A stretch of 6,901 nt of DNA from Caulobacter sp. (GCA_028291125.1 JAQGIN010000341.1:1-6901), one strand, 5' to 3'; counted from the first letter of the stretch, positions 1 to 6,420 are shown. Translations and numbers: made by a program. The notes: generated from the letters alone by a model not told the origin.

Positions 1-1
1 G

Positions 2-175
2 CCCGACGGCCGCATGGCGGTCGACGTCAATCAGGTGGTGCGCAGCGTCAAGGGCCCGGTGTGGTCGGACATCTGCCTGCGCCACATCTTCACCCTACGC
101 GACGGCCTGGTGGCCCGCATGGAGGCCACGCCCTTGCCGGGCGCGCGCGGCGGGTCGGGAGATATCGGCCCTTAG
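2..175 (+). CDS. SnoaL/NTF2-like family protein, C-terminal fragment
   Basis: The first base of the window is outside the frame. Reading from base 2 gives 57 codons and a TAG stop at 173-175. The fragment contains DVNQVVRSVKGPVWSD, then LRHIFTLRDGLVARMEA. This is the usual end of a SnoaL-like/NTF2-fold protein: a strand, the phrase 'H-x-F-x-x-R-D-G-L-V-x-R-M', and a final strand. Such proteins are small cone-shaped folds of roughly 120-150 residues. Some are enzymes acting on polyketides or steroids, and many have no known reaction. The last 16 or so residues are Gly/Pro/Arg-rich and look like a disordered tail. The 5' part is outside the window, so active-site residues and function cannot be judged. 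The gene converges on the hydrolase gene to its right. Confidence 0.72.
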   Translation, partial: PDGRMAVDVNQVVRSVKGPVWSDICLRHIFTLRDGLVARMEATPLPGARGGSGDIGP

Positions 176-236
176 ATCGCCTTGACGCGCCCTGTCGATC
201 GCGCGCCTTCGACCACGTCTCCCAGGCTCAGATCGC

Positions 237-251
237 GCCGCGAGTCGCGGC
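237..251. terminator. Small hairpin in convergent gap, possible weak terminator
   Basis: Between the TAG at 173-175 and the opposing stop at 275-277 lies a perfect inverted repeat, GCCGCGA-G-TCGCGGC. It has seven-base arms around one central base. It could form a stem in transcripts from either side of this convergent pair. Neither strand has a T tract behind it, so it does not look like a standard intrinsic terminator. Chance formation in such GC-rich DNA is quite possible. Nothing else convincing is seen in 176-274. Confidence 0.25.
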
Positions 252-274
252 CGACCTTCATTCCGGCCGGCCTG

Positions 275-1117
275 TCAGTTTCGCGCGACCCTGCGCAGAT
301 AGCCGTCCACGAGCGTCGTGGCCGGGTCGCCCTCGACGCCGAGATTCTCGCTGAGCGCCATGTGATCGGTCCCGTCGATCGGATGCACCTCGGCCGGCGT
401 TCCCGCGGCCTCGAGCGCATCGGCGAGAATTTTGGCCTGCTGACGCAGGTCCTCCGAGCTGGCGTTCAGAAACAGAAAGCCCGCCGCGTTTGGCTTGGTC
501 GCGTGGTTGACGGGAGCCAGGATCCGCCGCTCCGCGTCGGAGGTGAAAGGGCCCCCGGGCCGCGGCGCGCCCGTCCGGGCTCTTGGCACGAGGCCAGCGC
601 CGTCCAGCAGGACGACTCCGCGGATGGTCGAGACGTCGAGGCCGGCCTTCGCCAAGAAGCGAGGATCGGCGCCGATCAGCGCCGCCAGATGCCCGCCCGA
701 ACTGTGGCCCATGAGGATGATCTTTTTCGGATCTATCCCGAGAGCGGCCGATCGCGCCGCCAGATAGCCGGTCGCATCGGCGACATCCTGCACCTGCTCG
801 GCGATGGTGACGTCGGGCGCCAGCCGATAGTTCAACGCGGCGAAGGCATAGCCCCGACCCACATAATGGGCGACCTTCGCCGATCCCGTCTCGCTGTCCT
901 TGTCCCCGCTCGACCATCCGCCCCCATGCAGGAAGATGATGAGCGGCGCATGCCCGCCCTCGCCGCGCCAGAAGTCGAGGGTTTGCAGCCGATCCTTCCC
1001 ATAGGCCATCTCCCGGGGCCGGATCGGTTCGGCGTTCGCGGGCGCGGCCAAGTGCTGCGCCAGGGCGAGCCAGATGCAGACGCCAACCAGCGCGAGAACG
1101 AGAATGATCTTTCGCAC
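275..1117 (-). CDS. Secreted alpha/beta hydrolase (esterase/lipase-like)
   Basis: This 280-residue protein has the alpha/beta-hydrolase fold of the hormone-sensitive-lipase/BD-FAE type, whose members cleave carboxylic esters or related bonds. An N-terminal signal peptide is visible: MRK, then a hydrophobic stretch at 4-20, then a likely cut after A-N-A at 27-29. The protein is therefore probably exported to the periplasm. The oxyanion-hole motif HGGGW is at 64-68, with N-Y-R-L-A-P at 96-101. The nucleophile elbow G-H-S-S-G is at 137-141, making Ser139 the likely nucleophile. The likely catalytic His is His252 in G-T-D-H-M. The acid is probably Glu222 or Asp223, but this is less clear. The start is GTG at 1115-1117, supported by AAGGAG six bases upstream. 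An ATG at 1132-1134 is in another frame. It lies 105 bases behind the RND pump gene on the same strand. The substrate is unknown. Confidence 0.88.
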   Translation of the reverse strand: MRKIILVLALVGVCIWLALAQHLAAPANAEPIRPREMAYGKDRLQTLDFWRGEGGHAPLIIFLHGGGWSSGDKDSETGSAKVAHYVGRGYAFAALNYRLAPDVTIAEQVQDVADATGYLAARSAALGIDPKKIILMGHSSGGHLAALIGADPRFLAKAGLDVSTIRGVVLLDGAGLVPRARTGAPRPGGPFTSDAERRILAPVNHATKPNAAGFLFLNASSEDLRQQAKILADALEAAGTPAEVHPIDGTDHMALSENLGVEGDPATTLVDGYLRRVARN

Positions 1118-1123
1118 GCTGTT

Positions 1124-1129
1124 CTCCTT
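1124..1129 (-). promoter_or_regulatory. Ribosome binding site of the hydrolase, decides the GTG start
   Basis: On the minus strand AAGGAG sits six bases before the GTG at 1115-1117. This is a near-ideal Shine-Dalgarno site and spacing. It fixes the GTG start, which also leaves a complete signal peptide. No convincing promoter is seen in the 1130-1188 stretch upstream. Confidence 0.75.
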
Positions 1130-1188
1130 CGCATCCCAGGTCCGGCCGGCTTCGAGCCCGCACCAAGGCTTGGCGACACCGCTCCAGG

Positions 1189-1217
1189 CTCCCTTCTCCC
1201 CCTGGGGGAGAAGGGAG
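1189..1217. repeat. Perfect hairpin of dispersed-repeat (REP-like) type
   Basis: The arms CTCCCTTCTCCCCC (1189-1202) and GGGGGAGAAGGGAG (1204-1217) are exact reverse complements around a single T at 1203. The right end is five bases from the pump gene's stop (TAG, 1223-1225), so it lies at the 3' end of the efflux operon message. There is no T tract on either side, so it does not look like a simple Rho-independent terminator. Polypyrimidine/polypurine hairpins like this are commonly scattered between genes in GC-rich proteobacteria. They can protect mRNA 3' ends or lower expression of downstream genes. Only one copy is in the window, so its repeated nature is inferred. Confidence 0.65.
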
Positions 1218-1222
1218 GTGTC

Positions 1223-4200
1223 CTAGAGCGCCGTCTTTTCGCCCTCGGCCTCGTGGGCCTCGTAGTCCTCGATCTGCCGCGAGGTCCATTCCGGCGACTT
1301 CGTGAACCGGGCCAAGAGGTTGTAGAACACCGGCACCACGAACAGGGTCAGCAGGGTGGCGAAGATCGCGCCGGTGAAGATCACCGCCCCGATGGTCTTG
1401 CGGCTGCCCGCCCCGGCCCCCGCCCACAGCATCAGTGGCAGAGCGCCCATGGCGGCCGAGATCGAGGTCATGATGATCGGCCGCAGCCGCAGGGCGGCCG
1501 CCTCGATCACCGCCTCGCGGACGCTGAGACCCTCATCGCGCAGTTGGTTGGAGAACTCGACGATCAAGATGCCGTTCTTGGCGGCGATGCCGACCAAGAT
1601 GATCAGGCCGATCTGGCTGTAGGTGTTGATGGTCGAGCCGGTGATCAGCAGGCCAAACAGCCCGCCGAGCGCCGCCAGCGGTACGGTCAGCATGATCACC
1701 GCCGGGTGGATCCAGCTTTCGAACTGCGCCGCCAAGACCAGGAACACCAGCAGCAGGGCCAGGCCGAAGGCTAGGCCGACGGCCCCGGAGGCTTCCAGAT
1801 AGTCCTTGGCCTGGCCGCCCCACTTGACGCTGACGCCAGGCGTGGGATGGGCGGCGGCCTCGTCCTGGAAGAACTTCACGGCGTCGGCGACGGTGTAGCC
1901 CGGCGCCAACTGGGTGGTCAGGGTCACCGACCGCAGCCGGTCGACGCGCGGCCGGTCGGGGGTGTCGCCGCGCAGCTCGGTGGTGACCACGGTCGACAGC
2001 GGCACCAGAGCGCCGGAAATGGTCCGCACCTGCAGGCGGTTGAGGTCCTCGATGCTGCGGCGCTGATCGAGATTGGTCTGCAGGATGACGTCGTATTCCT
2101 GACCGCTCTTGATGTAGGTCGTCGCCCGCCGCGAGCCGAACATGGTCTCCAGGGCGCGGCCGATCGACTGGGCCGAGATCCCCAGGGTGGCGGCCTTGTC
2201 GCGGTCGATCTGCACCGACAGCCGCGGAGCGGTCGGTTCGTAATCGAGGCGCGGCCGCGACAGGCCCGGATTGGCCTGGGCGTCCTCGAGGATCGGCTTC
2301 AGCCAGCCGGACAGCTGCACATAGTCGTTGCCGACCGCGATCAGGTCGACATTGGTGCCGCCGCCCCCGCCGCCACCGCCGCCGCGCTGGAAGGCGCCGC
2401 GCACCGAGGCGATGGCCCGCACGCTGGTGATCTGGCCCAGGCTCTTGTTGAGCTCGGCCGCGACTTGGTCGGCGGTCTTGTCGCGCTCGCCCCAGGGTTT
2501 GAGCGCCACCACGGCGTTGCCGGTGTTGAACTGGCTCTGGCCGAAGCGCGGCACGGTGACGATGGTGCGTTCGGCGACGCCTTCGTCGCGATAGCGGTCG
2601 AGGATCTTCTCGACCCGGTCGGCGATCTTGACCGTGTAGTCGTAACCGGCGCCTTCCGGGCCGTTGATGCCGATGTCGACCCGGCCGCGGTCCTCGGCGG
2701 GCACCAGTTCCTGCGGCAGGGCCAGGAACAGGCCGCCGGCGCAGGCGGCCAGCACCACCACCATGACGCCGGTGGCGACGGTGGCCGTGCCGCGGCCCAG
2801 CAGGCCCTCGAGCGAATGGCGATAGGAGTCCTTGAGCTTGTCCATCGCCGCATCGACGCGGCGGGCCAGCCAGCCGGTGCTGACCGCCGGCCGCAGCAGC
2901 TTGGAGGCCATCATCGGCGACAGCGACAGGGCCAGCAGGGCCGAGAAGCCCACGGCCGCGGCGATGGCCACCGCCAGCTCGACGAACAGCCGGCCGATAT
3001 AGCCGGGCAAGAACATCAGCGGCGCGAACACCGAGATCAGCACGATGGTGGTGGCGACGACCGCGAAGAACACCTGGCGGGTGCCGCGCAGGGCGGCGAC
3101 CACGGGTGGTTCGCCCTCGTCGACCCGGCGCTGGATGTTCTCGACCACCACGATGGCGTCGTCGACCACCAGGCCGACCGCCAGCACCAGGGCCAGCAGG
3201 GTCAGCAGGTTGAGCGAGAAGCCCAACGGGGCCAGGACGATGAAGGTCGACAGGATGCAGATCGGCGCGACGATCGACGGGATGATCGCCGCCCGCCAAC
3301 TGCCCAGGAACAGCAGATTGACCAGGGCGACCAGGGCGATGGACATGCCCATGGTGATCCACACCTCGTGGATCGCCTCGGCGGTGAACACCGAATTGTC
3401 GATGGCCACGATCATCTTGGCCCCGCCCGGCAGGGTCTGGTTGATCAGCGCCACTTCCTTGGCCACGGCCTCGGAGATGGCGACGTCATTGGCCTGGGAC
3501 TGGCGGGTCAGGGCGATGCCGATCTGGTCGACGCCGTTGCCGCGAAACAGTTGGCGACGCTCGTTGGGCCCCTCCTCGATCCGCGCCACGTCGCCCAGCC
3601 GCACCACGAAACCATTGGCGTCGGCGGCCCGCAGCGGCAGCTTGGCGAAGTCCTCCGGCCGCGAATAGCTGCGGGTGACCCGGATGGTGAAGTCCTTGGA
3701 CGTGCTCTCCAGCGAACCGGCCGGCAGTTCGACATTCTGGTTGTTGAGCGCGGTCTCGACGTCGTCGACGGTGACGCCGCGCGCCGCCAAGGCGTCGGCG
3801 TCGAGCCAGACGCGCATCGCATAGAGCGGCGCGCCATAGAGGTTGGCCTGGGCGACGCCGGGAATGGTCGACATCCGCTCGACCAGATAGCGGTCGGCGT
3901 AGTCGGCCAGCTCCAACGTGCTCATCGTCGGCGAGGTCAGGTTGAGGATGATGATCGGCGCGGCGTCGGCGTTGGCCTTGGCGATCTGCGGCGGGTCAGC
4001 CTGGTCGGGCAGGTTGGAGATCACCCGGCTGACGGCGTCGCGCACGTCATTGGCGGCCGCGTCGAGGTCGCGGTCGAGGGTGAAGGTGATGGTGATCTGC
4101 GAGCGTCCGTCGCGCGACGACGAATTGACCCGGTCGATGCCCTGGATGCCGGCCACCTGGCGCTCGATCACCTGGGTGATGCGCTCTTCGATGACTTCGG

Positions 4201-4363
4201 CCGAGGCCCCGCGATAGGTGGTCGAGACCGAGACCACGGGCGGATCGACGCTCGGCAGTTCGCGGATCGGCAGGCTGCGGAAGGCCGCCAAGCCGACGAC
4301 GCAGAGGATGATGGCCGCGACCGCGGCGAAGACCGGGCGGCGGACGGAAAGGTCTGACAGCAT
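1223..4363 (-). CDS. RND multidrug efflux permease, HAE1 (AcrB-like) family
   Basis: A 1046-residue inner-membrane proton/drug antiporter of the RND superfamily; AcrB has 1049 residues. It takes substrates from the periplasm or inner-membrane leaflet and passes them to an outer-membrane channel. Predicted helices: TM1 about 10-29, TM2-6 between 331 and 487, TM7 526-550 and TM8-12 between 857 and 1020. Two large periplasmic loops lie at about 30-330 and 551-856. The proton-relay residues are present: Asp401-Asp402 in TM4 (V-G-L-V-V-D-D-A-I) and Lys929 in TM10 (A-A-K-N-G), matching AcrB D407/D408 and K940. Arg961 in L-R-P-I-I-M-T-S probably matches the TM11 arginine. The porter-domain phrase N-T-G-N-A-V-V-A-L-K-P-W is at 613-624. 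A run of nine glycines at 661-669 is unusual. The ATG overlaps the upstream gene's TGA by one base, and no good ribosome site is seen, so translation is probably coupled. Substrates cannot be read from the sequence. Confidence 0.97.
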   Translation of the reverse strand: MLSDLSVRRPVFAAVAAIILCVVGLAAFRSLPIRELPSVDPPVVSVSTTYRGASAEVIEERITQVIERQVAGIQGIDRVNSSSRDGRSQITITFTLDRDLDAAANDVRDAVSRVISNLPDQADPPQIAKANADAAPIIILNLTSPTMSTLELADYADRYLVERMSTIPGVAQANLYGAPLYAMRVWLDADALAARGVTVDDVETALNNQNVELPAGSLESTSKDFTIRVTRSYSRPEDFAKLPLRAADANGFVVRLGDVARIEEGPNERRQLFRGNGVDQIGIALTRQSQANDVAISEAVAKEVALINQTLPGGAKMIVAIDNSVFTAEAIHEVWITMGMSIALVALVNLLFLGSWRAAIIPSIVAPICILSTFIVLAPLGFSLNLLTLLALVLAVGLVVDDAIVVVENIQRRVDEGEPPVVAALRGTRQVFFAVVATTIVLISVFAPLMFLPGYIGRLFVELAVAIAAAVGFSALLALSLSPMMASKLLRPAVSTGWLARRVDAAMDKLKDSYRHSLEGLLGRGTATVATGVMVVVLAACAGGLFLALPQELVPAEDRGRVDIGINGPEGAGYDYTVKIADRVEKILDRYRDEGVAERTIVTVPRFGQSQFNTGNAVVALKPWGERDKTADQVAAELNKSLGQITSVRAIASVRGAFQRGGGGGGGGGTNVDLIAVGNDYVQLSGWLKPILEDAQANPGLSRPRLDYEPTAPRLSVQIDRDKAATLGISAQSIGRALETMFGSRRATTYIKSGQEYDVILQTNLDQRRSIEDLNRLQVRTISGALVPLSTVVTTELRGDTPDRPRVDRLRSVTLTTQLAPGYTVADAVKFFQDEAAAHPTPGVSVKWGGQAKDYLEASGAVGLAFGLALLLVFLVLAAQFESWIHPAVIMLTVPLAALGGLFGLLITGSTINTYSQIGLIILVGIAAKNGILIVEFSNQLRDEGLSVREAVIEAAALRLRPIIMTSISAAMGALPLMLWAGAGAGSRKTIGAVIFTGAIFATLLTLFVVPVFYNLLARFTKSPEWTSRQIEDYEAHEAEGEKTAL
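2357..2383 (-). repeat. Nine consecutive glycine codons in the RND pump
   Basis: The 27 bases are nine in-frame Gly codons in the order GGC GGC GGT GGC GGC GGG GGC GGC GGC, coding residues 661-669. They come just after A-F-Q-R and just before T-N-V-D-L in the second periplasmic loop. Related pumps usually have a shorter Gly-rich or Pro-containing loop here (recalled, not aligned). The codons are mixed, so the tract is not a pure trinucleotide repeat, but GGC units could still gain or lose copies by slippage. Confidence 0.8.
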
Positions 4364-4379
4364 CAGCCGGCCGCCGGCT
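4363..4379 (-). promoter_or_regulatory. Stop/start overlap with hairpin, likely translational coupling
   Basis: The TGA of the membrane fusion gene (4363-4365) and the ATG of the pump gene (4361-4363) share one base, giving TGATG. Directly before the start lies a perfect inverted repeat, AGCCGGC (4365-4371) and GCCGGCT (4373-4379), around one base. In the message this stem would cover the region where a ribosome site should be, and no purine-rich site is visible. A ribosome finishing the first gene would melt the stem and could restart on the pump ATG. The overlap is seen directly; the coupling mechanism is inferred. Confidence 0.55.
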
Positions 4380-5520
4380 TGCGGCCCGCGCCGCCGGGGC
4401 GACCCTTGCCGCCCTGGCCGCCGGCTTGACCGCCCTTACCCCGCTCGCCGGTGGTGATCGAGGCGCCGTCCTGGATGCGGTTGAGGCCGTCGGCGACGAT
4501 CTTCTCGCCGGGCTTCAGCCCGGAGAGGACCTCGACCTGGCCGCCGACCGTGAGGCCGGTCTGGATGATCTGGCGGCGAGCCACCAAGCCGCCCTTGGGG
4601 CCCTTGGCGATCAGGAACACCGAGGCCTGCTGGCCCTCGAACTGGATCGCCGATTCCGGCACCGCCACGGCTTGGCGCAGGCCCTGGTCGATGCCGACCT
4701 TGACCAGCATGCCCGGCTTCAGCCGGCCGCCGGGATTGGGGAATTCGGCCCGCGCCTTGACCGCCCGGGTGGCGGCGTCGATGCGGGTGTCGATCTGGGC
4801 GATGTGGCCGATGAAGGACTCGCCCGGCAGGGCGTCGGGCGACGCCGTCAGGGTCAAGCCCTCGCGCAGCACCGGCAGGTAGCGGTCGGGCACCGAGAAG
4901 TCGACGCGGATCAGCGACACGTCGTCGAGGCTGACGATCGGCGTCCCGGGACTGATCAGCATGCCCGGCGCGACGTCGGAAATGCCGACCCGGCCGGCGA
5001 ACGGGGCGCGGATCACCCGGTCCAACCGTTGGGCCTGGGCCGAGGCCAAGGCGGCCTTGCCGGTCTCGACGGCCGACAGGTACTGCTCGGCGGTGGCCCG
5101 CGGGGCGATGCCCTTCTCGGCCAGGGTCTTCCAGCGCGTATAGTCGCGTTGGGCCTGGGACAGCTGGGCCTGGGCCTGGGCGATGCCGGCGGTTTCCTGA
5201 TCGTCCTTCAGCTCCACCAGCACCTGGCCGCGCGACACCGATTGGCCGTCGCGAAAGTGCACGCCGGTGATCATCTCGGCGGTGTTGGAGGTGATGGTCA
5301 CCGATTGGCGGCCCTTGGCCACGCCGAGCACCTCGATGCGGTTGGCGAACGGCTTCATCGCCGTCACCGTCTGCGAGACGCTGGTGGCGCGCGGGCCGCG
5401 GCCGCCCGGGCCGCCCGGCCCCTCGGCCTTGCCGCCGAACGCCAGTTTGAGGCCGCCGACGACAAGCATCAGGACGAGCGCGGCGACGGCCGCCACGAGG
5501 AAGAAATGCCTGCGGATCAA
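4363..5520 (-). CDS. RND efflux membrane fusion protein (HlyD/AcrA-like periplasmic adaptor)
   Basis: This 385-residue adaptor links the RND pump to an outer-membrane channel. It is anchored by an N-terminal helix at about 6-24; there is no lipobox cysteine, so it is not a lipoprotein like AcrA. A Gly/Pro-rich linker follows at 29-44. The first lipoyl half is about 70-105 (G-V-H-F-R-D-G-Q-S-V). A coiled-coil hairpin rich in Ala/Gln is about 106-167. The second lipoyl half is about 168-200 (I-R-A-P-F-A-G-R-V-G). The beta-barrel domain is about 200-280 and the membrane-proximal domain about 283-357. The last 28 residues are a Gly/Lys/Arg-rich tail. The start is TTG at 5518-5520: reading back in frame, a stop at 5554-5556 comes before any ATG, GTG or other TTG, and GGAG lies eight bases upstream. 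It is the first gene of a two-gene operon with the permease. Confidence 0.95.
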   Translation of the reverse strand: MIRRHFFLVAAVAALVLMLVVGGLKLAFGGKAEGPGGPGGRGPRATSVSQTVTAMKPFANRIEVLGVAKGRQSVTITSNTAEMITGVHFRDGQSVSRGQVLVELKDDQETAGIAQAQAQLSQAQRDYTRWKTLAEKGIAPRATAEQYLSAVETGKAALASAQAQRLDRVIRAPFAGRVGISDVAPGMLISPGTPIVSLDDVSLIRVDFSVPDRYLPVLREGLTLTASPDALPGESFIGHIAQIDTRIDAATRAVKARAEFPNPGGRLKPGMLVKVGIDQGLRQAVAVPESAIQFEGQQASVFLIAKGPKGGLVARRQIIQTGLTVGGQVEVLSGLKPGEKIVADGLNRIQDGASITTGERGKGGQAGGQGGKGRPGGAGRKPAAG

Positions 5521-5528
5521 GAAAGCGG

Positions 5529-5532
5529 CTCC
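5529..5532 (-). promoter_or_regulatory. Ribosome binding site supporting the TTG start of the fusion protein
   Basis: GGAG on the minus strand lies eight bases before the TTG at 5518-5520. The in-frame stop at 5554-5556 leaves no other start codon upstream, and the next in-frame ATG (Met18) would cut through the membrane anchor. A small inverted repeat, CCGAC/GTCGG at 5538-5551 with a four-base loop, lies just upstream in the presumed leader. Confidence 0.55.
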
Positions 5533-5570
5533 GGTGCCCGACGGAAGTCGGCGTCAATGTCAGAATGGCG

Positions 5571-5585
5571 CGTCATATGACGTCA
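5571..5585. promoter_or_regulatory. Overlapping palindromes, candidate operator of the efflux operon
   Basis: In the 121 bases before the fusion-protein gene, CGTCATATGACG (5571-5582) is a perfect 12-base palindrome, and TGACGTCA (5578-5585) overlaps it. The word CGTCA occurs at 5552-5556, 5571-5575 and 5581-5585, the last two ten bases (one helical turn) apart. RND operons are often controlled by TetR, MarR or two-component regulators binding such sites. No regulator gene is in the window. A weak promoter guess on the minus strand is TGGACG, a 19-base spacer, then TATGAC, which would place the palindrome over the -10 region. The promoter guess is poor; the palindromes themselves are certain. 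Confidence 0.35.
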
Positions 5586-5641
5586 CGGTAGAGACTCGTC
5601 CAGTGACACCAGCATGACCGGACATTTCACGACCGCAACAA

Positions 5642-6379
5642 TCACAGACTTCGCCATATTCCGAGCACAGGTCCGCGCTCGATGGGGCTTTCTTGACCGG
5701 CCACCGCCGCGCGCCAGCCGGCCTGAAGACGCCAGGGCCCGAAGCGCCGGACGGCCGAGGCCTCGAGCTTCAGCCAGCGGGGCTGGATCGGCGTCGTTCG
5801 CGCCCGTCCGGCATAGGCCTGGACCAGCAGCAGCCAGTCGCGGCGCGGCTCGAGGCCGAGGGTGGCGTCCAGCCGATCCTCGTCGGGCAGGCCCCGGCGA
5901 TCCAGCCGCGCCAGCTGCAGCTCGGCGAACACCGGCCGGGCCCGCCAGGCGCCCGAACGCCCAGCCAGCAGCCGCAGCTCCAGGTCGGCGCCGCCCACCC
6001 CCGGCGCGGCGTAGCCGGCGTTGCGCCCGACCCCGCCCTCGATCGCGCCGGCATAGAGGCTGACCGCCGAGCGGTCGGTGCGCAGGACGGCGTAGCGCAG
6101 GCCCAGCTCGGTCGGGCCGCGGCCGTCATAGCCGATCGCCGGGTCGTGGCCGCGGGTGACGCCAAGCTTGCCCTGCACGGTCAGGCGACCGGTCAGGCCG
6201 TGCTCGACGAACAGCGACAGGCTCTCGTCGCGCCGCGCCCCCAGGGCGACGCGCCGCCTGCTGGGATCGAAGGCCTGGTCGGCGGTCTGCCGCTCATATT
6301 TGAGGATGGTCTGGGTTTCGCCCGGGGCCATCGGCCAGGCGCCCGCCACGGCCTCGCCGCAAAAGAAAGCCGCCGCCAT
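5642..6379 (-). CDS. Uncharacterised outer-membrane beta-barrel-like protein (start uncertain)
   Basis: Counting from the ATG at 6377-6379 gives 245 residues ending in V-L-G-I-W-R-S-L. After an A-V-A-G-A site (10-14), a mature region starts W-P-M-A-P-G-E-T-Q and continues as strands of alternating polar and apolar residues with short turns. Examples are S-L-S-L-F-V-E-H-G-L, T-E-L-G-L-R-Y-A-V-L, V-S-L-Y-A-G, F-A-E-L-Q-L-A-R-L, W-L-L-L-V-Q-A-Y and W-R-L-Q-A-G-W-R. This pattern suits a small outer-membrane barrel or related surface protein. I recall similar proteins annotated as hypothetical in Caulobacterales, but cannot name a family. The start is unclear: ATG 6379 gives a short, uncharged leader and lies inside a terminator hairpin. 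A TTG at 6422-6424 would give a better signal peptide (R-R-R, then hydrophobic). GTG 6349 and ATG 6331 would leave none. It could also be truncated at its 5' end. The stop is 121 bases before the efflux operon. Confidence 0.7.
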   Translation of the reverse strand: MAAAFFCGEAVAGAWPMAPGETQTILKYERQTADQAFDPSRRRVALGARRDESLSLFVEHGLTGRLTVQGKLGVTRGHDPAIGYDGRGPTELGLRYAVLRTDRSAVSLYAGAIEGGVGRNAGYAAPGVGGADLELRLLAGRSGAWRARPVFAELQLARLDRRGLPDEDRLDATLGLEPRRDWLLLVQAYAGRARTTPIQPRWLKLEASAVRRFGPWRLQAGWRAAVAGQESPIERGPVLGIWRSL

Positions 6380-6397
6380 CCCGGGGATGGCGGCGGC
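6361..6397 (-). terminator. Intrinsic terminator of the aldolase gene
   Basis: The arms GCCGCCGCCATCCC (6369-6382) and GGGATGGCGGCGGC (6384-6397) are perfectly complementary around one G. On the minus strand the stem is followed at once by TTTCTTTT (6368-6361). It begins 23 bases after the aldolase stop. Stem, T tract and position together make a strong Rho-independent terminator for leftward transcription. On the plus strand only a weaker T-rich stretch (GTTTCGTCTT) follows. The oddity is that the right end of the beta-barrel gene's reading frame runs through it. Confidence 0.8.
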
Positions 6398-6420
6398 GTT
6401 TCGTCTTCGTTGATTGGGCG

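Noticed and set aside
1132..1134. ATG upstream of the hydrolase as an alternative start
   Set aside because: It is in a different frame from the hydrolase. The GTG at 1115-1117 has an AAGGAG site at ideal spacing and yields a full signal peptide.
258..1427. 389-codon minus-strand frame overlapping the hydrolase and the pump's end
   Set aside because: The frame giving the signal peptide, HGGGW, nucleophile elbow and His motif is the one ending at 275. This one has none of these and starts inside the pump gene.
182..1774. 530-codon open frame on the plus strand across the hydrolase and the end of the pump gene
   Set aside because: It runs antisense across two genes and the intergenic hairpin, has an Arg/Gln/Asp-rich composition and shows no recognisable motif.
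1533..3362. 609-codon open frame on the minus strand in another frame of the pump gene
   Set aside because: Rich in Arg, Gly, Pro and His without domains, and lying wholly inside the well-supported permease frame.
1847..4357. Very long open frame (836 codons) on the plus strand opposite the RND pump gene
   Set aside because: It is the antisense shadow of a clearly conserved RND permease. The translation is full of His, Gln, Asp, Gly and Arg with no domain, as expected from the complement of GC-rich coding DNA.
4426..5580. 384-codon open frame on the plus strand opposite the membrane fusion gene
   Set aside because: Antisense shadow with low-complexity Gly/Leu/Asp/His content. The minus-strand protein has all adaptor domains in order.
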